A stretch of 64,000 bases of DNA from Methyloversatilis sp. XJ19-49 (GCF_024580145.1 NZ_JANINI010000010.1:65275-129274); one strand, 5' to 3'. Shown: positions 36,937 through 46,048, numbered from the stretch's first letter. Notes: a model not told the origin generated them from the letters alone. Program-made: numbers and translations.

Positions 36937-37513
36937 TGGTCCGGGCGCGGCGCGTTGTACGCAGCGGTGTCGGTCGGACTGCGGTCAGGCACCTTGATGG
37001 TGCATATCCGGGCGCTGCCAGTGCATGACGGCTGGTGGCGCAGCGCCAGCCGTACGAGGCCCCGGCCAGGTCTTACCGCTGGCCGGCTGCAGCGACTTCC
37101 GCCAGCAGGCGGCGCGCTGCGAGGCGGTCCCCGACCCGGCCTGCCGGTCATCCGGAGCGACTGCGCGCGACCGTGCCGGATACCCGACGCGAACTGGACC
37201 GCTACTTGCTGAACACCGGTCAACGGTCTGGATTGCCGGCGCGTCAACAGCCTGGAAAAGGAAGTGTGTCGCGCGCTGGTCGGGCTGCCCGGAATGGGGA
37301 ACTTAGAGGGCGTCGCGACATCGACTCAGCAGGTGTTCCGGCGTCGCGCGGCACAGGCGTTCAATCGGATCAGAATGGTGATTGCGGTGCTTATCGAACT
37401 TTGCACAAGCGCTGCCGTAGACCAAGCTGAAAGCAGGGCGAACGATAGTGCGCCGCCGGTCGCGCATGCCGGGCAACAGGTGTTTTGCAGGTCAACGGAT
37501 TGTGGAGATCAAC
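36937..37513. other. 577-base gap between dnaE2 and prkA
   Basis: No intact gene is convincing here on either strand. The left end must hold the dnaE2 promoter; the right end holds the prkA ribosome site (GTGGAGATCAAC before the ATG) and presumably its promoter. The middle contains the possible decayed gene described separately. No trace of imuA or imuB is recognisable. Confidence 0.6.
37025..37320 (+). pseudogene. Possible decayed small Cys-containing protein gene
   Basis: Three consecutive reading frames each give protein-like text that would join through two shifts. Frame one ends with a lipobox-like PLAGCSDFRQQAARCEAVPD (Cys codons at 37088 and 37142). Frame two has ERLRATVPDTRRELDRYLLN (37155 to about 37223). 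Frame three has LDCRRVNSLEKEVCRALVGL from 37228. Both changes of frame go in the same direction. This may be a small secreted protein gene broken by mutations or by sequencing errors, or simply chance in GC-rich DNA. I do not recognise a family. Confidence 0.22.
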
Positions 37514-39436
37514 ATGGACATCGTCAGTCATTTCGCCGCACGCTACGAACGCACGCGTGAGGAAGAGCTTTCGCTGGAAGAGTATCTGGCGGAGTGCAAA
37601 CGTGACCCGCTGAGCTACGCCAGCGCGGCCGAGCGCATGCTGAAGGCGATCGGCGAACCGCAGACGGTCGATACGCGCAACGATCCGCGGCTGTCGCGGC
37701 TGTTTGCCAACAAGGTGATCAAGATCTATCCGGCCTTCGCCGAGTTCTACGGCATGGAAGACGCGATCGAGCAGGTCGTGAGCTACTTCCGCCACGCCGC
37801 CCAGGGGCTGGAAGAGAAGAAGCAGATCCTCTACCTGCTGGGGCCGGTCGGCGGCGGCAAGTCGTCGATTGCCGAGCGACTGAAGTCGCTGATGCAGGAA
37901 GTGCCGTTCTATGCGATCAAGGGTTCACCGGTGAATGATTCGCCGCTCGGACTGTTCGATGCGACCGAAGACGCTGCCATCCTGGAGAAGGAATACGGCA
38001 TTCCGCGCCGTTACCTCAATCGCATCCTGTCGCCGTGGGCGGTCAAGCGGCTGGAGGAATTCGGCGGCGACATCCGCAAGTTCCGGGTGGTCAAGCGCTA
38101 CCCGTCGGTGCTCAAGCAGGTCGGCATCGCCAAGACCGAGCCGGGCGACGAAAACAACCAGGACATTTCGAGCCTGGTCGGCAAGGTCGACATCCGCAAG
38201 CTGGAAACCTTCGCGCAGGATGATCCGGATGCCTACAGCTTTTCCGGCGGCCTGTGCCTGGCCAATCAGGGTCTGCTGGAATTCGTCGAAATGTTCAAGG
38301 CGCCGATCAAGGTGCTGCACCCGCTGCTGACCGCGACCCAGGAGGGCAACTTCAAGGGCACCGAAGGTTTCGGCGCCATCCCGTTCGATGGCGTGGTGCT
38401 CGCGCACTCGAACGAGAGCGAATGGAAGGCTTTCCGCAACAACAAGAACAACGAAGCCTTCCTCGACCGCATCTACATCGTCAAGGTGCCTTACTGCCTG
38501 CGCGTCAGCGAGGAAGTGAAGATCTACGAGAAGCTGCTGCGCGGCTCGTCGCTGGCCCAGGCCGTCTGCGCGCCGGGCACGCTGAAGATGATGGCGCAGT
38601 TCGCCACGCTGACCCGCCTGAAGGAGCCGGAAAACTCCAGTCTGTACTCGAAGATGCAGGTATACGACGGCGAAAACCTGAAGGACACGGATCCGCGCGC
38701 CAAGAGCTATCAGGAGTATCGCGACTACGCCGGGGTGGACGAAGGCATGAGCGGCGTGTCCACCCGTTTCGCGTTCAAGATCATTTCCAAGGTGTTCAAC
38801 TTCGATTCGACCGAAGTCGCGGCGAACCCGGTGCATCTGATGTACGTGCTGGAACAGCAGATCGAGCGCGAGCAGTTTCCGCAGGATGTCGAGCAGAAGT
38901 ACATATCGTTCATCAAGGAACACCTGTCGCCGCGCTACGCCGAATTCATCGGCAAGGAAATCCAGACTGCCTACCTGGAGAGCTACAGCGAGTACGGGCA
39001 GAACATTTTCGACCGCTACGTCACCTACGCCGACTACTGGATACAGGACAGCGAGTACCGCGATACCGACACCGGCGAGGTGTTCGACCGCGCGTCGCTG
39101 AACGCCGAACTGGAAAAGATCGAAAAGCCGGCCGGCATCAGCAACCCGAAGGATTTCCGCAACGAGATCGTTAATTTCGTGCTGCGTGCGCGGGCCAACA
39201 ACGGTGGCAAGAATCCGGTGTGGAGCAGCTACGAAAAGCTGCGCACGGTGATCGAGAAGAAGATGTTCTCCAACACCGAAGAACTGCTGCCGGTGATCAG
39301 CTTCAATGCCAAGGCGAGCGCCGACGATGCGAAGAAGCACGAAGATTTCGTGACCCGCATGGTGGACAAGGGCTACACCGCGAAGCAGGTCAGACTGCTG
39401 TGCGAGTGGTACCTGCGTGTGCGCAAGAGCTCGTGA
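37514..39436 (+). CDS. prkA: PrkA-family serine protein kinase (YeaG-like)
   Basis: This 640-residue protein has an N-terminal AAA+ domain (Walker A LLGPVGGGKSSIAERLK at about residues 110-126) and a C-terminal PrkA kinase-like region. It matches E. coli YeaG and Bacillus PrkA, linked to nitrogen starvation, stationary phase and sporulation respectively. Other family stretches are FYAIKGSPVNDSPLGLF, FKGTEGFGAIPFDGVVLAHS and YKSYQEYRDYAG-like KSYQEYRDYAGVDEG. The ATG at 37514 follows GGAG. It leads a three-gene operon with the YeaH-type and SpoVR-type genes. A separate promoter in the preceding gap is expected. Confidence 0.95.
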   Translation: MDIVSHFAARYERTREEELSLEEYLAECKRDPLSYASAAERMLKAIGEPQTVDTRNDPRLSRLFANKVIKIYPAFAEFYGMEDAIEQVVSYFRHAAQGLEEKKQILYLLGPVGGGKSSIAERLKSLMQEVPFYAIKGSPVNDSPLGLFDATEDAAILEKEYGIPRRYLNRILSPWAVKRLEEFGGDIRKFRVVKRYPSVLKQVGIAKTEPGDENNQDISSLVGKVDIRKLETFAQDDPDAYSFSGGLCLANQGLLEFVEMFKAPIKVLHPLLTATQEGNFKGTEGFGAIPFDGVVLAHSNESEWKAFRNNKNNEAFLDRIYIVKVPYCLRVSEEVKIYEKLLRGSSLAQAVCAPGTLKMMAQFATLTRLKEPENSSLYSKMQVYDGENLKDTDPRAKSYQEYRDYAGVDEGMSGVSTRFAFKIISKVFNFDSTEVAANPVHLMYVLEQQIEREQFPQDVEQKYISFIKEHLSPRYAEFIGKEIQTAYLESYSEYGQNIFDRYVTYADYWIQDSEYRDTDTGEVFDRASLNAELEKIEKPAGISNPKDFRNEIVNFVLRARANNGGKNPVWSSYEKLRTVIEKKMFSNTEELLPVISFNAKASADDAKKHEDFVTRMVDKGYTAKQVRLLCEWYLRVRKSS

Positions 39437-39501
39437 GGGCGCCGGCGCAAAAAGGGCAGGGACGTAGATGTCGGATCGACTGACGGCTCGGAGAACACAT
39501 C

Positions 39502-40773
39502 TTGCAGCAGATCATTGATCGACGGCTGGCCGGCAAGAACAAGTCCATCGGCAACCGCGAACGCTTCCTGCGCCGCCACAAGGAACAGATCCGCGAGGCG
39601 GTGCGCCGGGCCGTTGAAGGGCGAGGCATTCGCGACATCGCGCAGGGCGAGGACATCCACATCCCGCGGCGCGACATCAGCGAGCCGGTGTTCGGTCACG
39701 GTCAGGGCGGCAAGCGCGAAATGGTGCACCCGGGCAACAAGGATTTCGTGCGCGGCGACCGGATCGAGCGGCCCAAGGGCGGGCAGGGCGGTGGCGGCGG
39801 CCAGGCAAGCGATTCCGGCGGGGGTGAGGACGACTTCGTGTTCCACCTTTCGAAGGAAGAGTTCATGCAGGTCTTCTTCGACGACCTCGCGCTGCCGAAC
39901 CTGATCCGCACCACGCTGGCCGACACGCCGGAGTACAAGACGCATCGCGCCGGCTTTTCCAGCGACGGCACGCCGAACAACCTGCACGTCGTGCGTTCGA
40001 TGCGCGGCGCCATCGGCCGGCGCATCGCGCTCGGCAGCGAGTCGCGGCGCGAACTCCACCGGCTCGAAGACCTGCTGACCGAGTTGCGCGCCCAGCCGGC
40101 CAGCGCTGAACGGCTGCACGAGATCGAGCAGCTCGAAACCGACATCGCGGCGTTGCGCGCACGCATCGACCGCATTCCCTACCTCGATCCGATAGACCTG
40201 CGCTACCGCAGCCGGGTGCGCACGCCGGTACCGACGGCCAAGGCGGTCATGTTCTGCGTGATGGATGTGTCCGGCTCGATGGACGAGGCGCGCAAGGATC
40301 TGGCCAAGCGTTTCTTCATCCTGCTCTATCTGTTCCTGACGCGGCACTACGAAAAGATCGACATCGTGTTCATCCGCCACCACACGCAGGCGCAGGAGGT
40401 GGACGAGCACGACTTCTTCCATGCCACCGAAACCGGCGGCACCGTGGTGTCGAGCGCGCTGGTGCTGATGGAAGAGATCATCCGCGCGCGCTACCCGCGC
40501 AACGAGTGGAATGTCTACGGTGCGCAGGCCAGCGACGGCGACAACTGGCACGACGACAGCCCGCGCTGCCGCCAGTTGCTGGAACACGGCATCCTGCCGC
40601 TGTGCCGTTACTTCGCCTACATCCAGGTGGTCGATCAGGAACAGAACCTGTGGCATGAGTACGCCTCGCTGGCGGAAGAATCCGACACCTTCGCGATGCG
40701 CAAGGCGAGCGAGGTGGACCAGATCTACCCGGTGTTCCGCGACCTGTTCAGGAAGGAAGGAGCGGCAAAATGA
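39502..40773 (+). CDS. yeaH: YeaH/YhbH-family protein (DUF444, UPF0229)
   Basis: The 423-residue protein partners genetically with PrkA kinases. The N-terminus (IIDRRLAGKNKSIGNRERFLRR) matches the start of E. coli YeaH, and GHGQGGKREMVHPGNKDFV follows. A Gly-rich linker near residues 92-112 leads to a C-terminal von Willebrand A-type fold with the MIDAS-like FCVMDVSGSMDEARKD. The start is TTG at 39502, supported by GGAG nine bases upstream and by homology; the first ATG (in FMQVFF) would remove the conserved N-terminus. It overlaps spoVR by four bases. Confidence 0.92.
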   Translation: MQQIIDRRLAGKNKSIGNRERFLRRHKEQIREAVRRAVEGRGIRDIAQGEDIHIPRRDISEPVFGHGQGGKREMVHPGNKDFVRGDRIERPKGGQGGGGGQASDSGGGEDDFVFHLSKEEFMQVFFDDLALPNLIRTTLADTPEYKTHRAGFSSDGTPNNLHVVRSMRGAIGRRIALGSESRRELHRLEDLLTELRAQPASAERLHEIEQLETDIAALRARIDRIPYLDPIDLRYRSRVRTPVPTAKAVMFCVMDVSGSMDEARKDLAKRFFILLYLFLTRHYEKIDIVFIRHHTQAQEVDEHDFFHATETGGTVVSSALVLMEEIIRARYPRNEWNVYGAQASDGDNWHDDSPRCRQLLEHGILPLCRYFAYIQVVDQEQNLWHEYASLAEESDTFAMRKASEVDQIYPVFRDLFRKEGAAK

Positions 40774-42383
40774 GCGACACCTTCAATCGTCGGCATGTCG
40801 GTCAGGCGGCCACGCCCGACGAGTACGGCGGCCGCCGTCCGCGTCCGCCGCTGCGCGTGCCGCTGCCGCCGACCGACAGACCTGCGCAGACGCTGCCCGG
40901 TCCGAGCGACTGGACCTTCGATCTGATCGATCAGTACCACACGGTGATCCGCGCCACGGCGCAGCGCTTCAGTCTCGACACCTACCCGAACCAGCTGGAA
41001 ATCATCACTGCCGAACAGATGATGGACGCCTATGCGTCGGTCGGCATGCCGGTCAACTACCGGCACTGGAGCTACGGCAAGGAATTCATCAGCACCGAAA
41101 AGAACTACCGGCGCGGTCAGATGGGGCTGGCGTACGAAATCGTCATCAACAGCAATCCGTGCATCAGCTATCTGATGGAAGAGAACACGATGGCCATGCA
41201 GGCCCTCGTGATCGCGCATGCGGCTTACGGGCACAACAGCTTCTTCAAGGGCAACTACCTGTTCCGCATGTGGACCGACGCAGGTTCGATCGTCGATTAC
41301 CTCGTGTACGCGAAGAATTATGTCGCGGCCTGCGAGGAGCGCCATGGCGTCGACGCCGTGGAACTGCTGCTCGACAGCTGCCATGCGCTGATGAATTACG
41401 GCGTCGATCGCTACCGCCGCCCGGGCAAGCTGAGCCTGACGCAGGAACTCGAGCGCGCGAAAGACCGCGAGGCGTATGCGCAGCAGCAGGTGAATGAAAT
41501 CTGGCGCACCCTGCCGCCGAAGTCGGGCAAGGACGCCGCGGAGAAGGAGCAGGCGCGCTTTCCGGCCGATCCGCAGGAAAACCTGCTGTATTTCATCGAG
41601 AAGAACGCGCCGCTGCTCGAACCCTGGCAGCGCGAAATCGTGCGCATCGTGCGCAAGATCGCGCAGTACTTCTACCCGCAACGCCAGACCCAGGTGATGA
41701 ACGAGGGCTGGGCGACGTTCTGGCATCACCACCTGCTGAACACGATGTACGACGACGGCTATCTCGAAGACGGCATCATGATCGAGTGGTTGAAGTCGCA
41801 CACCAATGTGGTGTTCCAGCCGCCTGTGGATCACCCGGCCTACAGCGGCATGAACCCGTACGCACTCGGGTTTGCGATGTACAGCGACATCAAGCGCATC
41901 TGCGAGGCGCCTACCGACGAAGACCGTTACTGGTTTCCGGACATCGCCGGCCGCGACTGGCTGGAAACGCTCGACCACGCGATGCGCAATTTCAAGGACG
42001 AAAGCTTCATCGGCCAGTATCTGTCGCCGCGCGTCATGCGCAATTTCCGGCTGTTTTCCATCGTCGACGACGAGACCGATCCGACGCTGGAAGTGTCGGC
42101 CATCCACGACGAGGCCGGTTACCGCAGCCTGCGCGAGGCCATGTCGCGCCAATACGATCTGGGCTCGCGCGAGCCGAACATCCAGGTGTGGTCGGTCAAT
42201 CTGCGCGGTGACCGCTCGCTGATGCTGCGCCACACGCAGCACAACGAGCGCCCGCTGCATGACAACGCCTACGAGGTGCTCAAGCACGTCGCCCGGCTGT
42301 GGGGCTTTCCGGTGCATCTGGAAAGCGTCGGCAGCCTGGGCAATGTGTCGCGCCGCTGGACGGTGGACCCGAGCACGGCCTGA
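40770..42383 (+). CDS. SpoVR family protein (YcgB-like)
   Basis: This 537-residue protein belongs to the SpoVR/YcgB family, third member of the prkA-yeaH-spoVR cassette and of unknown biochemical role. Family stretches include PVNYRHWSYGKEFISTEKNY, MGLAYEIVINSNPCISYLME, AHAAYGHNSFFKGNYLF and MNEGWATFWHHHLLNTMYDDG, which has metalloprotease-like His/Glu spacing. The ATG overlaps the preceding stop (ATGA), so translation is coupled. No membrane segment is seen. Transcription probably ends in the 52 bases before the convergent ModE-type gene. Confidence 0.94.
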   Translation: MSDTFNRRHVGQAATPDEYGGRRPRPPLRVPLPPTDRPAQTLPGPSDWTFDLIDQYHTVIRATAQRFSLDTYPNQLEIITAEQMMDAYASVGMPVNYRHWSYGKEFISTEKNYRRGQMGLAYEIVINSNPCISYLMEENTMAMQALVIAHAAYGHNSFFKGNYLFRMWTDAGSIVDYLVYAKNYVAACEERHGVDAVELLLDSCHALMNYGVDRYRRPGKLSLTQELERAKDREAYAQQQVNEIWRTLPPKSGKDAAEKEQARFPADPQENLLYFIEKNAPLLEPWQREIVRIVRKIAQYFYPQRQTQVMNEGWATFWHHHLLNTMYDDGYLEDGIMIEWLKSHTNVVFQPPVDHPAYSGMNPYALGFAMYSDIKRICEAPTDEDRYWFPDIAGRDWLETLDHAMRNFKDESFIGQYLSPRVMRNFRLFSIVDDETDPTLEVSAIHDEAGYRSLREAMSRQYDLGSREPNIQVWSVNLRGDRSLMLRHTQHNERPLHDNAYEVLKHVARLWGFPVHLESVGSLGNVSRRWTVDPSTA

Positions 42384-42435
42384 GCCGGTCCTGACTTGAC
42401 CTGCTCGCGGCCGTGCGATTCCGGACGGCGCCTTT

Positions 42436-42828
42436 TCAGTTCGATCCGGACTCGCCGGCGCCCGCCCGGATCAGTGCCACCAGTTCGGGCAGTCGACGTG
42501 CCGCGGCGATGCGCGCGTCCTCCTCGATCGCCCGGTAGAGCGCGAGCACCTGCTCTCCGGTTGCGGTGAGGCGGGCACCTCCGCCCGCCGTACCGCCGCG
42601 CTGCTTGATGACCAGCGGTTCGACGAAATCCTTGTTCATCGCATCCACCAACGACCAGATGCGCTGGTAGCTCATGCCCAGCTGGCGACCGGTTTCGGCC
42701 AGCGAGCCGGTTGCGGCGATGCCCTGCAGCACGTCCGCCTTGCCGGGGCCGATCGCGACGGCGTGCTTGATCTGCACGCGAAAACGCGTGCTGTGTTCGG
42801 GCGTGTCGGGCGCGGTGTTCCTGGTCAT
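42436..42828 (-). CDS. Short ModE-type regulator (N-terminal winged-helix domain only)
   Basis: This 130-residue protein has the LysR-like winged helix of ModE (about residues 20-95, with IKHAVAIGPGKADVLQGIAATGSLAETGRQLGMSYQRIW split over the helix-turn-helix, then VIKQRGGTAGGGARLTATGEQVL). It lacks the paired molybdate-binding (Mop) domains of the roughly 260-residue E. coli ModE. It is divergent from modABC across a 144-base gap with a ModE-like palindrome. Metal sensing may reside in another protein, possibly the C-terminal part of ModC. The ATG at 42828 fits the family start; the frame is open much further upstream but reads as non-coding. Confidence 0.85.
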   Translation of the reverse strand: MTRNTAPDTPEHSTRFRVQIKHAVAIGPGKADVLQGIAATGSLAETGRQLGMSYQRIWSLVDAMNKDFVEPLVIKQRGGTAGGGARLTATGEQVLALYRAIEEDARIAAARRLPELVALIRAGAGESGSN

Positions 42829-42925
42829 CGTTGATCGGCGTCCATCGGGATCGAGGGACGCACTTCGGACAAGTTGATGCATGGACGGCCATGCACAGCA
42901 TACGGTACTCGTTATACTCAGCGAA

Positions 42926-42949
42926 CGATATCCATAAGAATGTATATCG
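42926..42949. promoter_or_regulatory. ModE-like operator between regulator and modA
   Basis: CGATATCCA-TAAGAA-TGTATATCG keeps the spaced CGnTAT and ATAnCG arms of the ModE consensus around a six-base centre. It sits 23 bases before the modA start codon and close to the regulator's promoter, a position suited to control of both. A TATACT word just to the left (42912-42917) may be a -10 element. Confidence 0.6.
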
Positions 42950-42972
42950 AACCGTGCGGAGGCGCGTTGCCC

Positions 42973-43758
42973 GTGACATCTGTTCGCCTGATCCACCGAA
43001 TCCTGCTGTTGTGCATCGTTGCCTGGTCTGTCGTGCCGCTTGCGCGCGCGGCCGAGTCGCCGACCGTGGCGGCGGCATCCGATCTGAAATTCGCGATCGA
43101 AGCGCTGGCGGCACGTTTCGAGCGCGACACCGGCCACAAGCTTCGACTGGTATTCGGCTCGTCCGGAAATTTCTTCTCGCAGATCCGGCAGGGCGCACCG
43201 TTTCATCTGTTCATGTCGGCCGACGAGGATTTCGTGTTCAAGCTCGCCGACCTGGAACTCACGCAGGACCGTGGCCGGCTGTACGCCTTCGGTCGGATCG
43301 GCCTGATGGTGCCGAAAGGTTCGCCGTTGAAGGCCGACGGCGAATTGAAGGATCTGGCGCGTGCGCTGCGTGACGGGCGACTGAAGAAGTTCGCCATCGC
43401 TAATCCCGAGCATGCCCCCTATGGCGCGCGGGCGAAGGAGGCGTTGCAGCATGCCGGACTGTGGGCCGACATCGAACCGCGTCTGGTGCTCGGCGAAAAC
43501 ATTTCACAGGCGGCCCAGTTCGCCACCTCCGGCTCGAGTCAGGGCGGCATCATCGCGTTGTCGCTGGCCATGGCGCCCGAGGTGGGCGGGCGGGGCGAGT
43601 TCGCGCTGATCCCCGAGAGCTGGCATCGCAGACTTGCCCAGCGCATGGTGCTGCTGCGCGATGCGCCGCCCGCCGCGCGGGCCTTCTACGATTACGTCGC
43701 GACGCCTGCGGCACAGGACGTGATGCGTCGTTACGGTTTCGAAATGCCGAAGGAGTGA
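42973..43758 (+). CDS. modA: Molybdate ABC transporter substrate-binding protein
   Basis: This 261-residue periplasmic protein binds molybdate or tungstate for ModBC. A signal peptide (about residues 1-28, ending ARAAE) is followed by PTVAAASDLKFAIEALAARF, LVFGSSGNFFSQIRQGAPFHLFMSADE and KFAIANPEHAPYGARAKEAL, all typical of ModA. The likely start is GTG at 42973 with GGAGG ten bases upstream; an ATG at 42940 lies inside the operator and before the ribosome site. modB follows after 57 bases. Confidence 0.94.
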   Translation: MTSVRLIHRILLLCIVAWSVVPLARAAESPTVAAASDLKFAIEALAARFERDTGHKLRLVFGSSGNFFSQIRQGAPFHLFMSADEDFVFKLADLELTQDRGRLYAFGRIGLMVPKGSPLKADGELKDLARALRDGRLKKFAIANPEHAPYGARAKEALQHAGLWADIEPRLVLGENISQAAQFATSGSSQGGIIALSLAMAPEVGGRGEFALIPESWHRRLAQRMVLLRDAPPAARAFYDYVATPAAQDVMRRYGFEMPKE

Positions 43759-43815
43759 CCCGGCGTGCGCCACTGTGGCTGACGCCGGTGTGCTGATCCG
43801 GAAACGGGAACTGAC

Positions 43816-44481
43816 ATGGACTGGCCAGCATTTTCGCTGTCGATCGAACTTGCAGTGGTGACGCTGCTGGTGCTGCTGCCGTTCGGCGTGCTGGCCGGGC
43901 GCTGGCTCGCGCGCACGCGCTTTTCCGGCAAGGCCTGGATCGAAGCCTTCGTCGTGCTGCCGCTGGTGCTGCCGCCGACCGTGCTGGGCTACTACCTGCT
44001 GGTGTCGCTGGGCACCGGCTCGCCGCTGGGTCGCTGGCTGCTCGACAGCTTCGATGTCAGGCTGACCTTCAACTTCGCCGGCCTGCTGATCGCCTCGCTG
44101 GTATTCAACATTCCATTCATCGTTCAGCCGGTGCAGCGCGCCTTCGAGGCGATCCCCGAAAACCTCGCCGAGGCGGCGTCGGTCTGCGGGCTCAGTGGCT
44201 GGCAAACCTTCTGGCGCGTCGAACTGCCACTGGCCTGGCCGGGCATCCTGTCGGCCATGGTGCTGACCTTTGTACACACGCTGGGGGAATTCGGCGTGGT
44301 GCTGATGATGGGCGGCAGCATTCCGGGCGAAACCCGGACAGTCGCCATCGCCATCTACGATCGCGTGCAGTCGTTCGACCTCGCCGGTGCCGACCGCATG
44401 GCGCTGCTGCTGCTTGTGCTGTCGCTCGGCGCGGTCGCGGCATCGTTCTTCGCGTCGGCCAGACTGGTGGCCCGGCGATGA
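43816..44481 (+). CDS. modB: Molybdate ABC transporter permease
   Basis: This 221-residue permease has five to six helices. The coupling-helix EAA motif appears as ENLAEAASVCGLSGWQTFWRVELPLAWPGI near residues 115-145, followed by HTLGEFGVVLMMGGSIPGETRT, a ModB hallmark. It forms the membrane channel of the molybdate importer. The start has GGGA upstream. It overlaps modC by four bases. Confidence 0.95.
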   Translation: MDWPAFSLSIELAVVTLLVLLPFGVLAGRWLARTRFSGKAWIEAFVVLPLVLPPTVLGYYLLVSLGTGSPLGRWLLDSFDVRLTFNFAGLLIASLVFNIPFIVQPVQRAFEAIPENLAEAASVCGLSGWQTFWRVELPLAWPGILSAMVLTFVHTLGEFGVVLMMGGSIPGETRTVAIAIYDRVQSFDLAGADRMALLLLVLSLGAVAASFFASARLVARR

Positions 44482-45635
44482 GCGACCGGCGCGACGGATC
44501 GCGCGCCTTGCGCGTCGAGATCGATCAGCAGGAACCGATGCCGCTGCGCGGCCGCTTCGAGTGCGCGGCCGGCGAATTGCTTGCGCTGGTCGGCCCGTCG
44601 GGTGCCGGCAAGACATCGATGCTGCGCGTTCTGGCCGGGCTGATGCGGCCGCAGCGCGGACGAATAGAGGTCGGCGGGCAGGTGTGGTGCGACAGTGAAC
44701 AGTGCATCTTCCTGCCGCCGCAGCGTCGGCATGTCGGCCTGGTGTTTCAGAACTATGCGCTGATGCCGCATCTGAGTGCCGCCGACAATGTCGCACTGGC
44801 CATGCTGCATCTGCCGACTGTCGAGCGCGACGCGCAGGCCCGACGCTGGCTTGAGCATGTGCACTTGTCCGGCGAACAGCAGCAGCGTCGGCCGGGCGCG
44901 CTGTCGGGCGGCCAGCAGCAGCGCGTGGCGGTGGCGCGTGCGCTCGCCCGCGAACCGAAGCTGCTGCTGCTCGACGAACCCTTTTCGGCGGTCGACCAGA
45001 TGAGCCGGCAAGGGCTTTACCGCTTGCTGGCCCAACTGCGCAGCGATCTCGACATCCCCATCCTGCTGGTCACCCATGACCTGAACGAGGCGCGCCTGCT
45101 GGCTGACCGCCTGGTGGTGATGGATGCCGGCGCGGTCCTGCAGGAAGGGCCGCCCGCTCACATCCATCGGGCGCCGCGCAACGCGCGCGTGGCCGATCTG
45201 GTGGGCATGCACAACCGCTTTCAGGGCGTCTGGGTGGGACCGTCCGGTCGCGCCGGCTGGGGCCTGCTGAAGTGGGTAACGGCGGCCAGTGGCGCGGGCG
45301 ACGATGAGGACATGCTGCTCGAAGTGCGCGACAAGGGAAAGATCAAGCCGGGGCAACCCGTGAACTGGGTTGTACCGGGTGACGGCATCCTGCTGGGTGC
45401 GGAAGGCAGCGGTCAGGCACTGGACGCGCGCGTCAGCGACGCCCGCCATCTGGGCGAAATCACGCTGGCAACCCTGACGCTGGAGCGCAATCCGCAGATC
45501 AGTCTGCGCATCACGCTGGCCGGGCCGCAGCGCCAGCGCATCGCCAATGGCGACCGGCTGGCCGTGCGCCTGGACTCAGCCCTGGTGCACGTGATGCCGC
45601 TGCACCCGCGTCCGCCGCAAGTGGCGGAGCAGTAG
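44478..45635 (+). CDS. modC: Molybdate ABC transporter ATP-binding protein
   Basis: The 385-residue ATPase powers molybdate uptake. It has Walker A GPSGAGKTS near residues 39-47, Q-loop VFQNYALMPHLS, signature LSGGQQQRVAVARAL and Walker B KLLLLDEPFSAVD with the switch His in VTHDLNEARLLA. The C-terminal part, from about residue 240, contains a TOBE/Mop-like molybdate-binding domain (ARHLGEITLATLTLERNPQISLRITLAG split across strands), which may sense molybdate or regulate transport. The ATGA overlap with modB indicates coupled translation. Confidence 0.95.
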   Translation: MSDRRDGSRALRVEIDQQEPMPLRGRFECAAGELLALVGPSGAGKTSMLRVLAGLMRPQRGRIEVGGQVWCDSEQCIFLPPQRRHVGLVFQNYALMPHLSAADNVALAMLHLPTVERDAQARRWLEHVHLSGEQQQRRPGALSGGQQQRVAVARALAREPKLLLLDEPFSAVDQMSRQGLYRLLAQLRSDLDIPILLVTHDLNEARLLADRLVVMDAGAVLQEGPPAHIHRAPRNARVADLVGMHNRFQGVWVGPSGRAGWGLLKWVTAASGAGDDEDMLLEVRDKGKIKPGQPVNWVVPGDGILLGAEGSGQALDARVSDARHLGEITLATLTLERNPQISLRITLAGPQRQRIANGDRLAVRLDSALVHVMPLHPRPPQVAEQ

Positions 45636-45658
45636 TCAATCGCAGCCGGCCGCGTCGG

Positions 45659-46048
45659 TCAGGGGGTCGGCTCGGGCTTGCGCGGCAGCAGCATGCGTGC
45701 GATCGCGCTCGCAGCCAGCCCCATCAGCAGGAAGCCGAGGGCACCGATCAGCCACACCGCCCAGACGATGGCGCTCAGCCAGCCGGTCAGGTCGGGAATC
45801 TGCTGCAGCGACGCCTGTATCGTCGGTCCCCAGTCGAGCAGGGTGTGCCGCGCCATGTCGAGCCAGCCTTCCGGCAGCCAGGGCGCCAGCCACACCGGTG
45901 GCTGCAGGCTCACCACCCAGCCCGGCCAGGTTGCCAGCGCGTCGGCGTTCCAGCCCGGCCACGTGAGCACGGCGTCGGCCGTCCAGGTCAGCAAGGTCCA
46001 GAAACCGAGCAGAAGCGCGGTGATGATCCAGATGATTGCGTAAGTCAT
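45659..46048 (-). CDS. Hypothetical Trp-rich membrane protein, 129 residues
   Basis: I do not recognise a family. The product has two clear membrane helices, one at the N-terminus (about residues 3-22) and one near the C-terminus (about 92-118, IVWAVWLIGALGFLLMGLAA). Between them is an amphipathic section with unusually many tryptophans (WTLLTWTADAVLTWPGWN). It ends with a basic RKPEPTP tail. The ATG at 46048 has AGAGGA upstream. The open frame continues through the repeat region to the right, but that part is repeat DNA. It is convergent with modC and downstream of mutS on the same strand, with the repeat array between. Confidence 0.65.
   Translation of the reverse strand: MTYAIIWIITALLLGFWTLLTWTADAVLTWPGWNADALATWPGWVVSLQPPVWLAPWLPEGWLDMARHTLLDWGPTIQASLQQIPDLTGWLSAIVWAVWLIGALGFLLMGLAASAIARMLLPRKPEPTP

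Noticed and set aside
36937-37513. Remnants of imuA or imuB upstream of dnaE2
   Set aside because: No frame on either strand shows RecA-like or Y-family polymerase motifs.
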